Below are positions 61,550 through 64,000 of a stretch of 64,000 nucleotides of DNA, piece by piece. Every line of letters starts with the position of its first letter. Position 1 is the first letter of the stretch. Below the pieces are notes generated by a model. It worked only from the letters and a program-made list of their open reading frames with translations. It was not told the DNA's origin and made no database searches. The position numbers and the translations under genes were made by a program. Source of the stretch: Lytechinus variegatus (lineage: Eukaryota; Echinodermata; Echinoidea; Temnopleuroida; Toxopneustidae); the NCBI RefSeq assembly GCF_018143015.1, contig NC_054758.1, positions 8,230,501 through 8,294,500 of the forward strand, given 5' to 3'.

Positions 61550-61694
61550 GTAAGTTAATTGAATATTCTCTGTTTATTATTTTTTGTGGCAATAGTGCAA
61601 AAGAAGCTATTGCATGTATTAGGAAAATCACTGCAACGATAAATAAATGTTGACAATGTCACCACACATGCGCACATACCCAGCCAACATCCTC

Positions 61695-61703
61695 ACCTAC
61701 ACC

Positions 61704-61774
<71 letters not shown>
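61695..61774. repeat. CA then TA dinucleotide microsatellite
   Basis: About 11 CA units followed by about 26 TA units in the intron after Ig-like exon 2. Confidence 0.92.
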
Positions 61775-61776
<2 letters not shown>

Positions 61777-62149
61777 CTTAAAACAGAAGCAAATGATATC
61801 TTATGTTAATAGTATGTTCTTGTATTAATATATCATTCTTGATTGATTAGTCCGAACAAACTTTCCAACGCTAGATTCTTTTAAAAATATCTCATTCTAA
61901 AAACATGAAAATGTGGTGTCTTACCATAATATAGAAATTCACATTAAAGTACATTTTAGAATTCAAATGCACTTGTAATATATTCTCTGACATTAGTCCA
62001 GGATAGAAGAGGCATAACCTTTTTTTTAATATATACAATATTTTTTGATGGTTTCTTGTCAATTGGAGGGTGCTGATTCCGAATCTGAATGATGCCACTT
62101 GTGTAACCTTGAGCATTTCCGCAAATCGGCAAAATCCAATATGGCTGCC

Positions 62150-64000
62150 AAAATATGCAAATTACCCATGAAACTCATAAAATTGTCCGCACATTGCATG
62201 GCTGTGAAATGCATGAAATTGTGTGGCAGGAGTGAAATACAATCTTAAAAAATAATTTTTGACAAAAAAAATATTTTCCTGATATTCAAAATGGCCGCCA
62301 TAGGCCATTGTATACACTATCATGTACAATATGAATAGGGAAAACTAATTTTCACAAAAATGAGCACTAAACTGCAAAAATCGCGATGTATGAACGAAGT
62401 AATATATGCAAATCACCATTACTAATGAGATATATCATTTGTAATGTCATATATGGGAAAATTGCAGTATTTTGATATCTAAAATAGCCGCCACTGGCCC
62501 AAACAGTATTGCGTACAATGGCAATGGGGGCCAAAAAATTCTCAAGAGTGATCACTAAAATGCTTATTATGAAGATTAAACAGTTGGAATACTGACTATA
62601 AACACAATCATTAACGAAATATATTATCAATATGCCATGTATGTGGTAAATATTGTATTCTGATATTCAAAATGGCTGCCAAAGGCCCTAAAAATATTAT
62701 ACACAATGAGAAATGGGAGAAAAGAAATCACAAGAGTGAGCGCTAAAATGCATATATATGTGATAAATTAATTGGATACTGTCTAAAAATGTATTTCCTA
62801 ACGAAATATATCATTCAGGTTTCAAGTTTGTGTTAAATACGGTATTTCGACTTTCAAAATGGCCGCCATCGATATTAACCGTATTATGTACAATGCAAAG
62901 TGGGAAACCAATATTCACAGGAGTGTGCACCATAAATGCACGTAATAGTGATCTATGAGTAAAATATTGTCTGAAAGCATCATTTCTATTAAGATATATC
63001 ATTTATTCTGCCATTTAGGTGATAAATACGGTTATTTTTAAGTCAAAATGGTTGCTACACTCCCTTACGGTATTATACACAATATGAATGGGAACAAATC
63101 ATTTGAACAGAATTTGGCTTTGGTTGGAAATGGTGATGTATGAGTGGAATGTTGTCTGAAAACATGATTTATAACAAAATATATCATATCTTATGTAATT
63201 TAGGTGATAAATACTGTATTTCAACATTCAAAATGGCTGTCATATGCTCTTTTTGTGAACATCATTTTGTCTCCACCCAAATTGTATATTATACGATAAG
63301 TGCCTATGGTGGCCATTTTCAATTTAAAAATGCAGCATTTATCACCTTAATTACACAACATTATGATATATCTAGTTAGAAACCATGGTTTTAGACAATA
63401 ATTCACCTTTACATCACAATTCACAATTATATGCAATATTTAGAGTCAAGCAAAGCCAAATTCTGTCAAAATTATATGTCCCATGTTACAATGTACACAA
63501 TACTTTTAGGACCTATGGCAGCCATTTTGGATTTCAAAATACAGCATTTATTACCTCCACCATATCCATGACCCATATGTGATGTATTTAGTTAGAAATA
63601 ATGTTTAAGACAATATCTTTACCCGTACATCACAGTTATATGCATTTTATGATTCTCACTCTTGTGAAAATTAGTTTCCCTGTTCGCATGTTACATAATT
63701 TAGTTAGGGCTTGTAGAGGTTATTTTGAATGTCAAAATACAGTATTTATCAGCTAAATGAATAAAAAAAATTGTTTTCAAACAACGTTTTACTCATACAA
63801 CAGGATTATATGGATGTCATAGTCAAGCAAATCCAAATTCTTACAAATTATATGTCCCAATTCACATTATAGATAATACTGTCAGGGCCTATAGGGGCCA
63901 TTTTGAATTTCATAATACAGTATTTATCTCATGCATGACAAAAGAAATGATATGTCTTGCTATAAAACATGTTGTCAGACAATAATTTACTCATAGATCT
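62150..64000. repeat. Inverted array of about 188-bp units, runs off the window
   Basis: AAAATGGCYGCCA-type blocks recur near 62287, 62486, 62671, 62857, 63046 and 63229 in one orientation. After about 63280 the inverse appears (GGTGGCCATTTTCAATTT near 63309, GCAGCCATTTTGGATTTC near 63518, GGGGCCATTTTGAATTTC near 63894). Units also share AACGAAATATATCAT and GTGATAAATAC. It is a palindromic satellite-like repeat or giant foldback. Open frames in it are not conserved. Confidence 0.75.

Noticed and set aside
62150-64000. YY1 site array from the AAAATGGCCGCC blocks
   Set aside because: The core reads ATGGCCGCC or ATGGCTGCC rather than ATGGCGGC, so the match to YY1 is poor.

Overview
The window looks like a sea urchin (euechinoid) or close echinoderm nuclear genome. 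The sequence is AT-rich and intron-dominated. Its SINEs have a tRNA-like head, a body resembling the echinoid SINE2 type, and TTA/TAG-type tails. It also holds foldback MITEs of types I remember from echinoid genomes and long exons of C-type-lectin type. Family names here come from recall; no database was searched.

Host gene: a plus-strand gene runs through most of the window. I find three consecutive C-type lectin-like domains (CTLD), each built from three exons with the same intron phases (1-0, 0-2, 2-1). CTLD1 is at 3955-9929, CTLD2 at 11069-13064, and CTLD3 has exon 1 at 13873-14021 and exons 2-3 at 52160-55383. Two phase 1-1 Ig-like exons follow (60088-60399 and 61268-61549). Neither end of the gene is in the window. 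Only CTLD3 keeps residues expected for calcium-dependent sugar binding.

The large CTLD3 intron (14022-52159) holds a minus-strand LINE remnant. This remnant is cut inside its reverse transcriptase by a 33,783-bp CACTA/EnSpm DNA transposon (15971-49753) with CACTG...CAGTG ends and a TA target duplication. The CACTA element looks complete. It carries dense subterminal GGTGTTA/TAACACC motifs, a nine-exon gene for a 589-residue accessory protein (16280-30324) and, 42 bp further on, an 828-residue transposase ORF (30367-32853). By analogy with plant En/Spm, transposase and accessory protein would act together on the subterminal repeats.

Nested in the CACTA element is a LINE (about 34399-47125). 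It has an L1-type ORF1 (one partial and one full copy), 7 kb of two tandem repeat arrays, then an endonuclease/reverse transcriptase ORF2 with a single frameshift and a 3' hairpin. About 0.5 kb of CACTA sequence is present on both sides of it. Several MITEs sit in the CACTA introns and 3' part, two of them with clean empty-site evidence.

The flanks (1-3950 and 52-64 kb) are layered repeats: hAT-like, mariner-like and TTAA-type MITEs, SINEs, microsatellites, a 20-bp-period hairpin, a 2.3-kb element with inverted ends, and a 188-bp-period array that turns back on itself near 63.28 kb and continues past the window end.
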